The position numbers and the translations under genes were made by a program. A stretch of 64,000 bases of DNA from NCBI RefSeq assembly GCF_023920705.1, contig NZ_CP094657.1, positions 2,232,001 to 2,296,000 on the forward strand, read 5' to 3'. A model generated the notes under the pieces. That model was given only the letters and a program-made list of their open reading frames with translations. It made no database searches and was not told the DNA's origin. Source of the stretch: Acinetobacter sp. XS-4 (lineage in GTDB: Bacteria; Pseudomonadota; Gammaproteobacteria; Pseudomonadales; Moraxellaceae). Of this stretch, positions 31,186-40,590 are shown piece by piece (positions within the stretch are counted from its first letter, which is position 1; each line of letters starts with the position of its first letter).

Positions 31186-32409
31186 TTATTCGCTAGCTGT
31201 ACTCTCTAGCGCTTTATCAACTACACCAAATTTCTTAAAGATTTTTGCACGTCTTTTTGACGAAATATTTGCTTTGTTTAAATCACCTTTATAATGATCA
31301 AAAACTCGCTTATCCATTATTTTAAACCACAATGAAGGGATTAATGCTGGTAATAACATACTTGCATAACCGCTTGGTAGCTCAGGCGCCTCGTCAAAAT
31401 GACGTAATGCTTGGAATGGACGAGTCGGATACGCATGATGGTCTGAATGACGTTGCAACTGGTACAAGAACAAGTTTGTTACTACGTTATTATTGTTCCA
31501 GCTATGCTCTGGCATTGTACGTTCATATTGACCATTTTCTTTTTTCTGACGTAATAAACCATAATGCTCAATATAGTTAATAATTTCAAAAAGACTAATG
31601 CCATAAAAAGCTTGCGTTGCTAAATATGGAATTGTGCTTTTGCCAAAGATTCCAACCATAGAACCATGAAAAGCAGCAGTCATTCCCCAGCCTTGTAATA
31701 ATTCATTATCTGAAGACCAGAATTCTTTACCTTTACGTTTTAAACGGTTTTTTTCAATTTCTATTGCGGATTTAAAAGAACCAATAACAGTACGTGGCCA
31801 AAACTCATAGAATGTTTCACCCATACGTGATGAAGCTGGATCTTCTGGTGTTGCTGCACGCTTATGATGACCGTAAGGATGCTCAATACGGAAATGATTA
31901 TAACCTGTAGGAACTAAAGCTAGATGAGACAAAATATGGTCTATCCGGTCATGCTTATGACTTAACTCATGGGCTGTATTAATCGCAATACCATTAATTG
32001 CACCCATTGAGATACCAAGTAAAATCTTATCAATAAAAGATGTCGTTTTACGACTTGTTAAATAACATGCATAAACATTTGCTGCATACTGTAGAGGAAT
32101 AAAGCTCTTCACAAGACGTGAATAATATGGATCTTTTTCTAAAAGCTTAATTTCTTCATCTGTCGGATTTCGAGCATCTTTCCCAATAATAGTATCAATT
32201 GCAGGAATCACGACATGTAATAAAAGTGGGCCACCTAATGCGAAGACTTTTTTCAAAGGACGTGGACCAAACTGATAACCAGCTAAAATAGCTAAACCGA
32301 TAGCAGGTAAAGCAGGACTAATCATCCATAAAAAGCGTTTGCGATCTATTTCACGCATAGACGCAGGCACTGGCATAAGTTCTTGCTGAACATTTACTGG
32401 TGCATTCAT
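31186..32409 (-). CDS. alkM: Alkane 1-monooxygenase (AlkB/AlkM family)
   Basis: Integral membrane non-haem di-iron enzyme that hydroxylates the terminal carbon of n-alkanes, using rubredoxin as electron donor. At 407 residues it has normal length. The histidine clusters are all present: HELSHKH at 147-153, EHPYGHH at 176-182 and LQRHSDHHA at about 318-326, with the NYIEHYG block near 278-284. Six hydrophobic helices precede and surround them. It is transcribed divergently from an AraC-type gene as in the alkM/alkR pair of A. baylyi. AAAGGAA precedes the ATG. Rubredoxin genes are not in this window. Confidence 0.95.
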   Translation of the reverse strand: MNAPVNVQQELMPVPASMREIDRKRFLWMISPALPAIGLAILAGYQFGPRPLKKVFALGGPLLLHVVIPAIDTIIGKDARNPTDEEIKLLEKDPYYSRLVKSFIPLQYAANVYACYLTSRKTTSFIDKILLGISMGAINGIAINTAHELSHKHDRIDHILSHLALVPTGYNHFRIEHPYGHHKRAATPEDPASSRMGETFYEFWPRTVIGSFKSAIEIEKNRLKRKGKEFWSSDNELLQGWGMTAAFHGSMVGIFGKSTIPYLATQAFYGISLFEIINYIEHYGLLRQKKENGQYERTMPEHSWNNNNVVTNLFLYQLQRHSDHHAYPTRPFQALRHFDEAPELPSGYASMLLPALIPSLWFKIMDKRVFDHYKGDLNKANISSKRRAKIFKKFGVVDKALESTASE

Positions 32410-32426
32410 AGCTATATTTCCTTTTT

Positions 32427-32442
32427 CTATATGTCTATATAG
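32427..32442. promoter_or_regulatory. Small palindrome in the alkM leader
   Basis: CTATAT (32427-32432) and ATATAG (32437-32442) with a 4-base centre lie 18 bases before the alkM start, in the 171-base divergent region. They could be an operator half or chance in AT-rich DNA. Confidence 0.25.
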
Positions 32443-32580
32443 TTAAAGAAATAGTGTTTAGTTAACAGTAGTAACCGTCCAAAAAACCTATGTTAAAGTC
32501 TTTGGCATTTTCTTCCACTTTTCTGTCCTAAAAACACATGTTGATCTATTCTTGTAGCTCACTATAATTTTATTAAAATA

Positions 32581-33543
32581 ATGATTGATCATTTAAATAT
32601 GGATGCACTAAGTAAATTTTTTGATGATATTCACCTAAATAAGTCTGAATACATCTATTTAAAAGCGCAAGGAGAATGGGCTTTTAAAACACAAGATCAA
32701 TCTGCTCTACTTGCTTATATTGTTTTAACTGGTTCAGTATATATTCAACTTAACACTTCAGAAAAAATAACTGCGACTGCTGGTGACATTATTTTAATTC
32801 CTTCGGGAAAAGCACATAGTGCGACTGACTCAAAATCAACAGCGAGTAAGTTGGTAGATTCTTTAGATATAACATCACTTTTTAACGGTCATAGACAAGA
32901 TGCCATCGAATTTGGTACTTCATCTCCAGATAATACATTATTGCTATGTTTACGCTGCCAAATCGATACTCATATGGCTGGACCACTCATTAATGCCCTG
33001 CCATCCATTATGCATATTCAGCATGAAAATCAAACCACTCCACCCGAATGGCTACAAATTGGACTTTATTTTCTAGCTATCGAAACTCAAAAAATCAGGC
33101 CGGGTCACGACAAAATTATTGATCATTTAGTCAGTATTTTGCTCATTGAATGCATTCGCGATCATATTCAACAGATGACAGACCAACAAAACTGGTTAAG
33201 TGCCTTAACTCATCCTGAATTAAGCAATGCACTATCTGCTATTCATAGCCAACCAGAAGTCACATGGACAGTTGAATCTTTAGCTGAACAATGCTGTATG
33301 TCACGTTCTAAATTTGCAAACTTATTTAGCAGTATTATTGGTGAACCACCTCTAACTTATTTACAGCATTATCGTTTCCGTTTAGCCAGTCAGTATTTAC
33401 GCACAAGTAACTTATCAATTCAGCAAATATCAAATAAGGTTGGCTATTCATCCGAAACAGCGTTTAGTCAGGCATTTAAACGAATTTTTGATTTATCTCC
33501 TAAACAATATAGACAGCAATATATTGGTCACAGCTTAGATTAA
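32581..33543 (+). CDS. alkR: AraC/XylS family activator of alkane hydroxylase
   Basis: Transcription regulator of 320 residues. An N-terminal cupin-like sensor domain (about 30-100, with GDIILIPSGKAHSA) of the AraC_binding_2 type is followed by two C-terminal helix-turn-helix units (about 220-315), including MSRSKFANLF and the signature LSIQQISNKVGYSSETAFSQAFKR-type helix pair near 278-302. Divergence from alkM matches AlkR, which induces alkM in response to alkanes in A. baylyi. The ATG at 32581 has no clear ribosome site; an internal ATG at 32599 is an alternative. Confidence 0.9.
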   Translation: MIDHLNMDALSKFFDDIHLNKSEYIYLKAQGEWAFKTQDQSALLAYIVLTGSVYIQLNTSEKITATAGDIILIPSGKAHSATDSKSTASKLVDSLDITSLFNGHRQDAIEFGTSSPDNTLLLCLRCQIDTHMAGPLINALPSIMHIQHENQTTPPEWLQIGLYFLAIETQKIRPGHDKIIDHLVSILLIECIRDHIQQMTDQQNWLSALTHPELSNALSAIHSQPEVTWTVESLAEQCCMSRSKFANLFSSIIGEPPLTYLQHYRFRLASQYLRTSNLSIQQISNKVGYSSETAFSQAFKRIFDLSPKQYRQQYIGHSLD

Positions 33544-33552
33544 CTGCCAATA

Positions 33553-33578
33553 AAAAAAAGCGCCGAGGCGCTTTTTTT
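33553..33578. terminator. Bidirectional terminator between alkR and ppiD
   Basis: A GCGC stem with CGAG tetraloop, flanked by A7 and T7 runs, serves both converging genes. Confidence 0.9.
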
Positions 33579-33592
33579 ATTGAATCAAATTA

Positions 33593-35458
33593 TTATTTAA
33601 TTTTCGCATGCGATTTTAAATATTGACTGTAATCTTCCAATATTTGTTGACCACGTGATTGACGATAAAGTTGCTTTAATTGCTGTAACTGGTCAGCAGG
33701 AATAGCATTTGCAGCAGATGAATTTACATTTGAAACCGCAACAACAACCAGCTCGTTTGGTAAATTCGCTGTTGTAACAGACCACATACCTAGCTTAGGT
33801 GTAGCTACACTAAATGCTGCACGCTCAATTTCACGCTTTAATCCTTGTGAACGACTAAATACGCCAGCCGATTCAAATGCTACTTTATTTTTAGCAACCA
33901 CTTGATCTGCTGGTTGAGTTTTAAATTCAGTCAGCATAGTAGCAATTTTTGCTTGAACAGCTTTACGCGCTTTTTCATCGATAACTTTTGCTTTTGCTTC
34001 ATTCATCGCTTGTGCTAAAGGTTTTACACCAGCAGCATGATAATCACGTACTTTAACCCATACCGTATCACCATTCGCTAACTGAATATTAGACGATGCA
34101 TTACGGTCACCATTTTTCACGTCATCATTAAACAATTTAATTTTAACGTTTGGATCACTTAAATATGGATTTTGTGTAGCTAAAGTTACGCCATTTAATG
34201 ATTCAACTTTTGTACTCTTTACTTCTTGTACAATGCCTTCTAAAGAATCATTACCCACGACCATTTCATTTAAGCTATTTACCGAGTCAGAATAAACATT
34301 AGCAACTTTATTCTTCTCAACTTCTGCTACTAAACGAGCTTTTTCAGCTTCAAATGAAGGGATCTGACTAGCTTGAGTTTCTGCCTCAATAATATGATAA
34401 CCATATTGAGTTTTTACTGGCTGTGAAATTTGTCCATTTTTTAGGCTTACTACAGTTTTATCAAACGCATCGGAAAAAACACCTGGTGCATATGCTTCAA
34501 CTAAACCACCTTTTGCTTTCGAACTTGGATCTTCAGAGAACTGAGATGCAGCTTGTGCAAATGTAAGACCGCCTTGAATTTTTGCATATACTTCTTTAGC
34601 AAGTTTTTGAGCCGCAGCATCATCACGAGCATCAGTAGTAATTAAAATATGCTTCACAGTACGTTTAGCATCTTTTTTCTGAGTTTCAACGAACTTGCTA
34701 TATGCTTGCTGAAGTTCAGCTTCAGTTGCAGGAGCTGGTCTAGCCATCATTGATGGAGACAGAACAACATAATCAACGTCAACAGAAGCCTGTTGTTTAA
34801 ATTCATTTTGGTGTTTGTTGTAATAATCTGTGGCTTCTTGATTAGATGCAGTTAAACCTGTTTTATAGCCATCTAATTTAATACTAGCCAAATGCAACGT
34901 ACGTTGTTCAGTTTGCAAATTCGCAATTTGCATTAAATCAACTTTACTTACCAAAGAATAATCAGAAAAAGTTGAAGTTAGCATTTTTAAAGCATGATCT
35001 TGACGAAGGCTAGATATTAAGCCCTGACTTGTTAGACCAACAGAACGTAAATAATTTTCATAGAGTTTTTGCGAGAACTGTCCATTTTCTTGCAAACTAG
35101 GCTGCTGAGCTAACATTTGCTCAATTTGACTATCACTTAGTGAAATACCTAATTTTTCAGCTTGTTGAATTAATAAATTACGTGACACCAAAATGTCGAG
35201 TGCCTTAGCCTGAATAACAGGCAAATTAAGTAAACTCTCATCACCTTTAACAGCAGCTAAATATTGTTGTTTGTAAGACTGAGTTAAAGTTTCGAGGTCT
35301 TTCTTAGATATTTCTTGGCCATTTACTGTTTTTGCAACATCAGCCTTGTTTCCCCTATTAAAATATCCTTCAATACCTACAAGTGCTAAAGGGGTCAAAA
35401 ACAAAATTAGAAGGACTTTGCCGAGCCAACCCTTAATGACTGTACGAAACGATTCCAT
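33593..35458 (-). CDS. ppiD: PpiD-type periplasmic folding chaperone with PPIase domain
   Basis: Inner-membrane-anchored periplasmic chaperone of 621 residues. The N-terminal anchor (about 12-30) is followed by a SurA_N-like domain (about 36-200), a parvulin (PpiC) domain around 262-360 with RTVKHILITTD, FSEDPSSKAKGGLVEAY and VKTQYGYHIIEAE, and a C-terminal region with partial second-parvulin resemblance. Family members assist newly exported outer-membrane and periplasmic proteins near the Sec translocon. It lies 131 bases downstream of the HU gene, the same neighbour as in E. coli (hupB-ppiD), which supports the call. Confidence 0.92.
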   Translation of the reverse strand: MESFRTVIKGWLGKVLLILFLTPLALVGIEGYFNRGNKADVAKTVNGQEISKKDLETLTQSYKQQYLAAVKGDESLLNLPVIQAKALDILVSRNLLIQQAEKLGISLSDSQIEQMLAQQPSLQENGQFSQKLYENYLRSVGLTSQGLISSLRQDHALKMLTSTFSDYSLVSKVDLMQIANLQTEQRTLHLASIKLDGYKTGLTASNQEATDYYNKHQNEFKQQASVDVDYVVLSPSMMARPAPATEAELQQAYSKFVETQKKDAKRTVKHILITTDARDDAAAQKLAKEVYAKIQGGLTFAQAASQFSEDPSSKAKGGLVEAYAPGVFSDAFDKTVVSLKNGQISQPVKTQYGYHIIEAETQASQIPSFEAEKARLVAEVEKNKVANVYSDSVNSLNEMVVGNDSLEGIVQEVKSTKVESLNGVTLATQNPYLSDPNVKIKLFNDDVKNGDRNASSNIQLANGDTVWVKVRDYHAAGVKPLAQAMNEAKAKVIDEKARKAVQAKIATMLTEFKTQPADQVVAKNKVAFESAGVFSRSQGLKREIERAAFSVATPKLGMWSVTTANLPNELVVVAVSNVNSSAANAIPADQLQQLKQLYRQSRGQQILEDYSQYLKSHAKIK

Positions 35459-35550
35459 AAGTATTCCAATATTTTATTTCGAGGAGAATTTTAACTGAAA
35501 AACCACAATCAATGAATGAGCAATATTGGTCAATTCAGATTTTTAATAAA

Positions 35551-35574
35551 AAACGCGCCTATATTGGCGCGTTT
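35551..35574 (-). terminator. Rho-independent terminator of the HU gene
   Basis: AAACGCGCC (35551-35559) and GGCGCGTTT (35566-35574); on the minus strand followed by TTTTATT. Confidence 0.85.
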
Positions 35575-35589
35575 AATCATCTTAAAAGA

Positions 35590-35862
35590 TTAAGCTACTG
35601 AATCTTTAAGACCTTTACCAGCTTTGAAGCTAGGTACTTTTGTTGCTTTAATTTGAAGCTCTTCACCAGTTTTAGGGTTACGACCAGTACGTGCAGCACG
35701 TTCTTTAACACTGAAAGTACCAAAACCAACTAAAGTTACTGTGTCACCTTTTTTAAGTGCTTCAGTAATTGACGCAATTGTCGCATCGAGTGCCTTGCCT
35801 GCATCAGTCTTAGATACTCCCCCTTTTTCAGCAATTGCATCGATTAATTCTGATTTATTCAT
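35590..35862 (-). CDS. hupB: HU-family DNA-binding protein
   Basis: Small basic nucleoid protein of 90 residues that bends and compacts DNA as a dimer. It starts [14 protein letters not shown] and contains the DNA-contacting arm [13 protein letters not shown] with the intercalating proline near residue 63, exactly the HU pattern. The 90-residue length is standard. It precedes ppiD as in E. coli, but the terminator in between suggests mostly separate expression. GAGGAT precedes the ATG. HU is distinguished from IHF by sequence of the arm and the tail. Confidence 0.95.
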   Translation of the reverse strand: MNKSELIDAIAEKGGVSKTDAGKALDATIASITEALKKGDTVTLVGFGTFSVKERAARTGRNPKTGEELQIKATKVPSFKAGKGLKDSVA

Positions 35863-36030
35863 GAATAAAACATCCTCTTAATATCGTTTGTTTAAGGTCC
35901 AAGGCTATAGTTTAAAAGGCCATGACGCCTTTATAGCAATGCTTTGGGGGAAAACGCAATACTAGAGCAGGGCTTTTAGCGAAAATAAATGCTAAAAAAC
36001 TGTTATATATTTGCTAAATCCCAACATTTT

Positions 36031-36486
36031 TTACTTTTTATTCAATTTTTCTTTCAACTGCTGGTTTTCTTCTATTAAAGCATCCACCTTAATATGAAGC
36101 TGTACCAAGAGCTGTTCAATGTGCTGTAAATCCTTCGGAGTCACCAACCCAATTCGGTTTAAAGAATGGTTAACGCTGGTATCAAGAATTTTTTCTACTT
36201 TATCTTTTGTCTCAGATACAGATTCTTTTGCTTTTTCTGTGACCTTACCTACAGCGTTATCTGCCAAGTCGCCAGTTTTAGACTCTAGCTCTTCACCTAC
36301 CTTGACCAAAGAGTCAAATAGCTTATTACCCTCTTCTTCTGCACGTGAAAAAGCCCCTAGCCCAGCTAACCAAATTTGCTTAGTATACTTTCTAAAATCC
36401 AAAGCCGATTTTCTTGAACTTCTTGATTTTAATTTATTTTTTTCTTCTGACTCTTCTGTCGGGGTATCTATATTTGCATTATCCAT
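36031..36486 (-). CDS. Phasin family protein (PhaF/PhaI-like)
   Basis: Predicted polyhydroxyalkanoate granule-associated protein of 151 residues. The segment KQIWLAGLGAFSRAEEEGNKLFDSLVKVGEELE (about 35-67) is the conserved core of the phasin_3 family, followed by an amphipathic helical region (about 68-105) and a C-terminal coiled coil rich in Gln, Leu and Lys (about 118-150). No PHA synthase genes are in this window, so it may coat granules encoded elsewhere or have another surface-binding role. The N-terminal 30 residues are highly charged and probably disordered. Confidence 0.85.
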   Translation of the reverse strand: MDNANIDTPTEESEEKNKLKSRSSRKSALDFRKYTKQIWLAGLGAFSRAEEEGNKLFDSLVKVGEELESKTGDLADNAVGKVTEKAKESVSETKDKVEKILDTSVNHSLNRIGLVTPKDLQHIEQLLVQLHIKVDALIEENQQLKEKLNKK

Positions 36487-36694
36487 TGATCTAAGCTCCT
36501 AGTCAGATGAGAGAGATGATGACTGATTTGACCACAAAATATTTCTATAATATCAGAGTAAAGACTTGATCCATTTACAAAACTGTTCTACAAAGCAATT
36601 AAGTCATGTAAATATATTTAACAGGACATTTATTAAAGATTGGGATAGGATGTCCCATTCTTCAGCTAACTGCTATTTCTAAGGATAAACTTTT

Positions 36695-37342
36695 ATGAGT
36701 GAAACGCAACAAAGACAAAAACATCCCCGTCTGTTGCTGAATATTGTTCTAATTATTTTAGAAACATTCTTTTCATTTATTCTCACCCACGATGGTGTTA
36801 TTCGCTTGCAAGCGAAAAAGTTTATTTCAAACAAAACAACTATTCGTATTAATAGCTACCTTCCTTTTTTTGACTTTTATGTCCAATTTACCGAAAAGGG
36901 TTTGTTGTTCGATATCCATTCTTTTGACCGACGTATTGATCTGGAAATCAATAGTACACTTATCGATTTAATTAAGATTTTCGCTTTTTCAAACCAGCGC
37001 AGTCTTAAGAACATGCGTATTGATGGTGATGCAGAAACTAAAAAAGAGTTATTAGATTTAATTTCTCATCTTACTCTGCCTAAACTTTTAGCGGACTGGA
37101 AGCAATGGTTTAATACACTTGATGATGAAGCTGAAACTCTTGCTTCACGTAAACGAATTGCCCCATTGCTTGAAAAAATTGATCACCAACGTTCAGAAAT
37201 CAATTCACTTCATGTCGAAATCAAACAATATCAAAATCGAATTACTCGCTTACAGCAGCGTCAACGTAATATTAACTTCGCCTTTGGTATAATTAGCCTC
37301 ATATTTATTGTTTATTTCATATATAATTTGTGGGTTGCTTAA
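36695..37342 (+). CDS. Membrane protein with SCP2/UbiJ-like domain and coiled coil
   Basis: Protein of 215 residues not assigned with certainty. An N-terminal segment (about 12-33) opens with LETFFSF-LTHDG, then a beta-rich region (about 45-110) reads like the SCP2 lipid-binding fold of UbiJ (TTIRINSYLPFFDFYVQFTEKGLLF, MRIDGDAETKKELLDLI). A coiled coil follows (about 155-192), and a single C-terminal membrane helix (about 194-212) that UbiJ lacks. UbiJ organises the ubiquinone-synthesis complex; this could be a tail-anchored relative. It sits alone before the isc operon. The similarity is judged by eye only. Confidence 0.5.
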   Translation: MSETQQRQKHPRLLLNIVLIILETFFSFILTHDGVIRLQAKKFISNKTTIRINSYLPFFDFYVQFTEKGLLFDIHSFDRRIDLEINSTLIDLIKIFAFSNQRSLKNMRIDGDAETKKELLDLISHLTLPKLLADWKQWFNTLDDEAETLASRKRIAPLLEKIDHQRSEINSLHVEIKQYQNRITRLQQRQRNINFAFGIISLIFIVYFIYNLWVA

Positions 37343-37387
37343 ATTATTTTTTCTATTTTGTTCCTGCACTTGAATTAAAAATAAAAA

Positions 37388-37419
37388 AACTTGACTATTT
37401 TAGTCGGGATTCATAAAAT
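37388..37419 (+). promoter_or_regulatory. iscR promoter with IscR type-1 box
   Basis: TTGACT (37391-37396), 17-base spacer and TAAAAT (37414-37419) form a near-consensus promoter. AACTTGACTATTTTAGTCGG, at 37388-37407, continued by GATT to 37411, matches the type-1 site bound by [2Fe-2S]-IscR and overlaps the -35, as expected for autorepression. Confidence 0.85.
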
Positions 37420-37452
37420 CCTATTATCTAGTCTTAACATGTGTATCGAATC

Positions 37453-37926
37453 ATGCGCCTTACAACTCGCGGTCGCTACGCAGTGACTGCTCTACTTGAT
37501 TTAGCTTTGCAGCCAACTGAACAAACGATCACGCTCGCCGAAATTGCCGCTCGCCAATCCATTTCAGTTGCTTATTTAGAACAGTTATTCGCAAAACTTA
37601 AGCGTCATGGCTTAGTTTCTAGTGTTCGTGGTGCAAATGGTGGTTATCATTTGGCTCGAAATGCTCATGAAATTACCGTGTTAGAAATTATTGAAGCTGT
37701 AAATGAAACTGTTGATGCAACACGTTGTGACCATAAAGGTAACTGCCAAAATGGTGCAATGTGTCTCACACACGATTTATGGCAAGAACTCTCTCATCAT
37801 ATTGCCGACTATTTAGCAAAAATCTCTCTTGCCGACCTCATTAGCCGAGACAACGTTCAAACTGTTGCATTACGCCAAAATGTGACTGGCATAGATTCAG
37901 CTCTTTTATCGGGTACAGGTATTTGA
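37453..37926 (+). CDS. iscR: Fe-S cluster-sensing regulator IscR
   Basis: Rrf2-family repressor that binds a [2Fe-2S] cluster and controls the isc operon, about 157 residues. From the ATG at 37453 it reads [11 protein letters not shown] like E. coli IscR; an in-frame GTG at 37441 would add four residues. The winged helix occupies about 5-75, with the dimerisation helix after it. Cluster ligands Cys92, Cys98, Cys104 and His107 are all present. The type-1 box in its promoter indicates autoregulation. The iscS start follows the stop by one base. Confidence 0.96.
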   Translation: MRLTTRGRYAVTALLDLALQPTEQTITLAEIAARQSISVAYLEQLFAKLKRHGLVSSVRGANGGYHLARNAHEITVLEIIEAVNETVDATRCDHKGNCQNGAMCLTHDLWQELSHHIADYLAKISLADLISRDNVQTVALRQNVTGIDSALLSGTGI

Positions 37927-37927
37927 T

Positions 37928-39145
37928 ATGAAACGTCCAATTTATCTTGATTACGCAGCAACCACTCCAGTAGATCCGCAAGTTGCAGAACGTATGATGG
38001 AGTGTTTAACTTTCGACGGTACCTTTGGTAATGCTGCATCTCGTTCCCATGCTTATGGCTGGCAGGCAGAAGAGAAAGTTGAATATGCACGTGAGCAAGT
38101 TGCAAATTTAATTAAAGCTGATCCACGTGAAATCGTTTGGACTTCTGGTGCAACTGAATCAGATAACCTTGCCCTAAAAGGTGTAGCACAATTTTATGCA
38201 TCTAAAGGCAAGCACATCATTACAAGTAAAATTGAACACAAAGCTGTTCTAGATCCTTGTCGTGAATTAGAAGATCAAGGTTTTGAAATTACTTATTTAG
38301 AACCAGAACCACAAACAGGTTTAATTACTCCTGAAATGGTAAAAGCTGCCCTTCGTCCTGATACTGTTCTTGTTTCTCTTATGATGGTAAACAATGAAAT
38401 CGGTACAGTTACAGATGTCGCAGCAATTGGTGAATTAACACGTGCCAATAAAACTTTCTTTCATGTAGATGCTGCTCAAGCTGCTGGTAAAGTTGAAATT
38501 GACCTATCTACTATGAAAATTGACCTAATGAGTTTCTCAGCTCATAAAATTTATGGTCCAAAAGGTATCGGTGCATTATATGTACGTCGTAGCCCACGTG
38601 TTCGTTTAAAAGCACAAATTCATGGCGGTGGTCATGAACGTGGTATGCGTTCTGGTACTTTAGCAACTCATCAAATTGTAGGTATGGGTGAAGCTTTTGA
38701 AATTGCTGGCAAAACAATGCAAGCAGAACAAGAGCGTATTCGCAAGCTTCGCGACAAGCTTTGGAATGGTTTACAAGATCTTGAACAAGTTTTCTTAAAT
38801 GGCCATCCAACTCAAAACGTTGCTAACTATTTAAATGTCAGCTTTAACTTTGTTGAAGGTGAATCTTTAATGATGTCGCTCAAAGATGCAGCCGTATCAA
38901 GTGGTTCTGCTTGTACTTCTGCAACCTTAGAGCCTTCATACGTTCTTCGCGCATTAGGTTTATCTGATGAGCTAGCACACAGTTCAATCCGCTTCAGTTT
39001 TGGTAAATACACGACTGAAGAAGATATTGATCATGTGCTTACAATTACCAAAGCCGCTGTTGAGAAATTACGTGAACTTTCTCCGCTTTGGGATATGTAC
39101 AAAGAAGGTATCGATCTTTCTACAGTTGAATGGGCTGAACACTAA
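37928..39145 (+). CDS. iscS: Cysteine desulfurase IscS
   Basis: PLP-dependent enzyme that removes sulfur from cysteine and hands it as persulfide to IscU and tRNA-thiolation partners. It has 405 residues as usual for IscS. The PLP lysine is Lys207 in [12 protein letters not shown] and the persulfide cysteine is Cys329 in SSGSACTSA, on the long mobile loop that separates IscS from SufS types. It starts one base after iscR stops. Gene order iscR-S-U-A is canonical. Confidence 0.97.
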   Translation: MKRPIYLDYAATTPVDPQVAERMMECLTFDGTFGNAASRSHAYGWQAEEKVEYAREQVANLIKADPREIVWTSGATESDNLALKGVAQFYASKGKHIITSKIEHKAVLDPCRELEDQGFEITYLEPEPQTGLITPEMVKAALRPDTVLVSLMMVNNEIGTVTDVAAIGELTRANKTFFHVDAAQAAGKVEIDLSTMKIDLMSFSAHKIYGPKGIGALYVRRSPRVRLKAQIHGGGHERGMRSGTLATHQIVGMGEAFEIAGKTMQAEQERIRKLRDKLWNGLQDLEQVFLNGHPTQNVANYLNVSFNFVEGESLMMSLKDAAVSSGSACTSATLEPSYVLRALGLSDELAHSSIRFSFGKYTTEEDIDHVLTITKAAVEKLRELSPLWDMYKEGIDLSTVEWAEH

Positions 39146-39212
39146 TTCATTGAAATTAGTGTTTTTACCCTCATATTAATATTAGGCTGACCCCGAGGTT
39201 TGGAGAAGCGAA

Positions 39213-39599
39213 ATGGCTTATAGCGAAAAGGTAATTGATCATTACGAAAACCCTCGTAATGTTGGTGTTTTAGACAAAAACTCTGAAAATGTAGGTACAG
39301 GCATGGTGGGTGCACCTGCATGTGGCGACGTGATGCGTTTACAAATTCAAGTAAACGATAGCGGTGTAATTGAAGAAGCCCGCTTTAAAACTTATGGCTG
39401 TGGTTCTGCAATTGCGTCAAGCTCACTCGTAACTGAATGGTTAAAAGGCAAGACTCTTGATGAAGCTCAATCAATCAAGAATATTGACATCGCAACCGAG
39501 CTTGCTCTTCCACCAGTAAAAGTTCACTGCTCTGTATTAGCTGAAGATGCGATTAAAGCTGCGATTGAAGATTATCGCACTAAAAAATCAAAAGCTTAA
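39213..39599 (+). CDS. iscU: Fe-S cluster scaffold IscU
   Basis: Scaffold on which [2Fe-2S] clusters are built, 128 residues. The ligands Cys37, Cys63 and Cys106 with Asp39 are present in APACGD, YGCGSA and VHCSVLA, and the LPPVKVHC motif recognised by the HscA chaperone is intact. GGAGAAG precedes the ATG. It follows iscS after 67 bases. Confidence 0.97.
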   Translation: MAYSEKVIDHYENPRNVGVLDKNSENVGTGMVGAPACGDVMRLQIQVNDSGVIEEARFKTYGCGSAIASSSLVTEWLKGKTLDEAQSIKNIDIATELALPPVKVHCSVLAEDAIKAAIEDYRTKKSKA

Positions 39600-39629
39600 T
39601 TTGTTATTACTGTAAACGTTGGAGTTTTC

Positions 39630-39950
39630 ATGATTCATTTAACTGAAAATGCTGCGACTCATATTAGCAATTACCTTAAAAACCGAGGTAAGGGTGAAGG
39701 CATTCGCGTGGGTGTGAAAACTTCTGGTTGTTCTGGGTTGGCTTACGTTCTTGAATTCGTTGATTCTATCGACGAACATGACGAAGTTTTCGAACAATTT
39801 GGCGTTAAGGTATTTGTAGATCCAAAAAGCCATGTGTATTTAGAAGGCTTGGAAATGGACTACGTCAAAAATGGCCTTAATGAAGGGTTCGAATTTAACA
39901 ATCCCAATAAAAAAGGTGAATGTGGTTGCGGTGAGTCCTTCACTGTATAA
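39630..39950 (+). CDS. iscA: A-type Fe-S carrier IscA
   Basis: Carrier of Fe-S clusters to apoproteins, 106 residues. The three conserved cysteines are Cys34 (SGCSG), Cys98 and Cys100 (ECGCG), and the chain ends GCGESFTV as in typical IscA. GTTGGAG precedes the ATG. An imperfect terminator hairpin lies between this gene and hscB. Confidence 0.96.
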   Translation: MIHLTENAATHISNYLKNRGKGEGIRVGVKTSGCSGLAYVLEFVDSIDEHDEVFEQFGVKVFVDPKSHVYLEGLEMDYVKNGLNEGFEFNNPNKKGECGCGESFTV

Positions 39951-39973
39951 CCCTTCTCCTTCCATCTCTCATT

Positions 39974-40001
39974 AAAACAGTGACTTTTATAGCACTGTTT
40001 T
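39974..40001 (+). terminator. Possible partial terminator between iscA and hscB
   Basis: AAAACAGTG (39974-39982) and CACTGTTTT (39993-40001) form a 9-base stem with few G-C pairs and a short T tail. It could set lower expression of hscB, hscA and fdx. Confidence 0.55.
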
Positions 40002-40033
40002 AATGTATTTAATTAACGTGGACCTCCTTTCTA

Positions 40034-40552
40034 ATGAATCATTTTGAGTTGTTCAATTTACCCGTAGAACTCGATATCGATTTGGCGAGCTTAAAATCTA
40101 GTTTCTTGAATTTGCAGCAGCAACATCATCCTGATAAAGCAGAAGATAAAAATCAGGCTTTGATCAAATCAAGTGAAATCAATCAAGCTTTTAAAACACT
40201 ATCGCAAATAGACAGCCGCGCCGCTTATCTTTTAGCATTAAAAAAGCAAGACCATCACCTCGATCAATCTATTAGCGATTTTGAGTTCTTACAATCAGCA
40301 TTAGAGCTTCGTGAACAACTTGATGAAGCAACCTCTCAAGAACACCTAAGCACTCTTAAACAAGAAGTGCTTCAGTGGATAGAAAGTCTAGTTCGCGAAT
40401 TTAAAATTGATTACTCAGATGAAGACTGGGGTGAGGCTCGAGATACTGTACGTAAATTACGTTTCTTTCAGCGCGTTCTTAACGATATTGAAAAAGCAGA
40501 AGATCAAATGTTGGATGACGAAGACAACTTTGATTTAGACGACGATTTTTAA
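40034..40552 (+). CDS. hscB: J-type co-chaperone HscB
   Basis: Co-chaperone that brings IscU to HscA and stimulates its ATPase, 172 residues. The N-terminal J domain has the HPD motif at 32-34; the C-terminal helical domain that binds IscU follows from about 90. The acidic tail (LDDDF) is typical. It is expressed with hscA, which starts 38 bases later. Confidence 0.95.
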   Translation: MNHFELFNLPVELDIDLASLKSSFLNLQQQHHPDKAEDKNQALIKSSEINQAFKTLSQIDSRAAYLLALKKQDHHLDQSISDFEFLQSALELREQLDEATSQEHLSTLKQEVLQWIESLVREFKIDYSDEDWGEARDTVRKLRFFQRVLNDIEKAEDQMLDDEDNFDLDDDF

Positions 40553-40590
40553 TTTTGCTTTTTCCAAATTATATTCAAGGGATTTAACTC

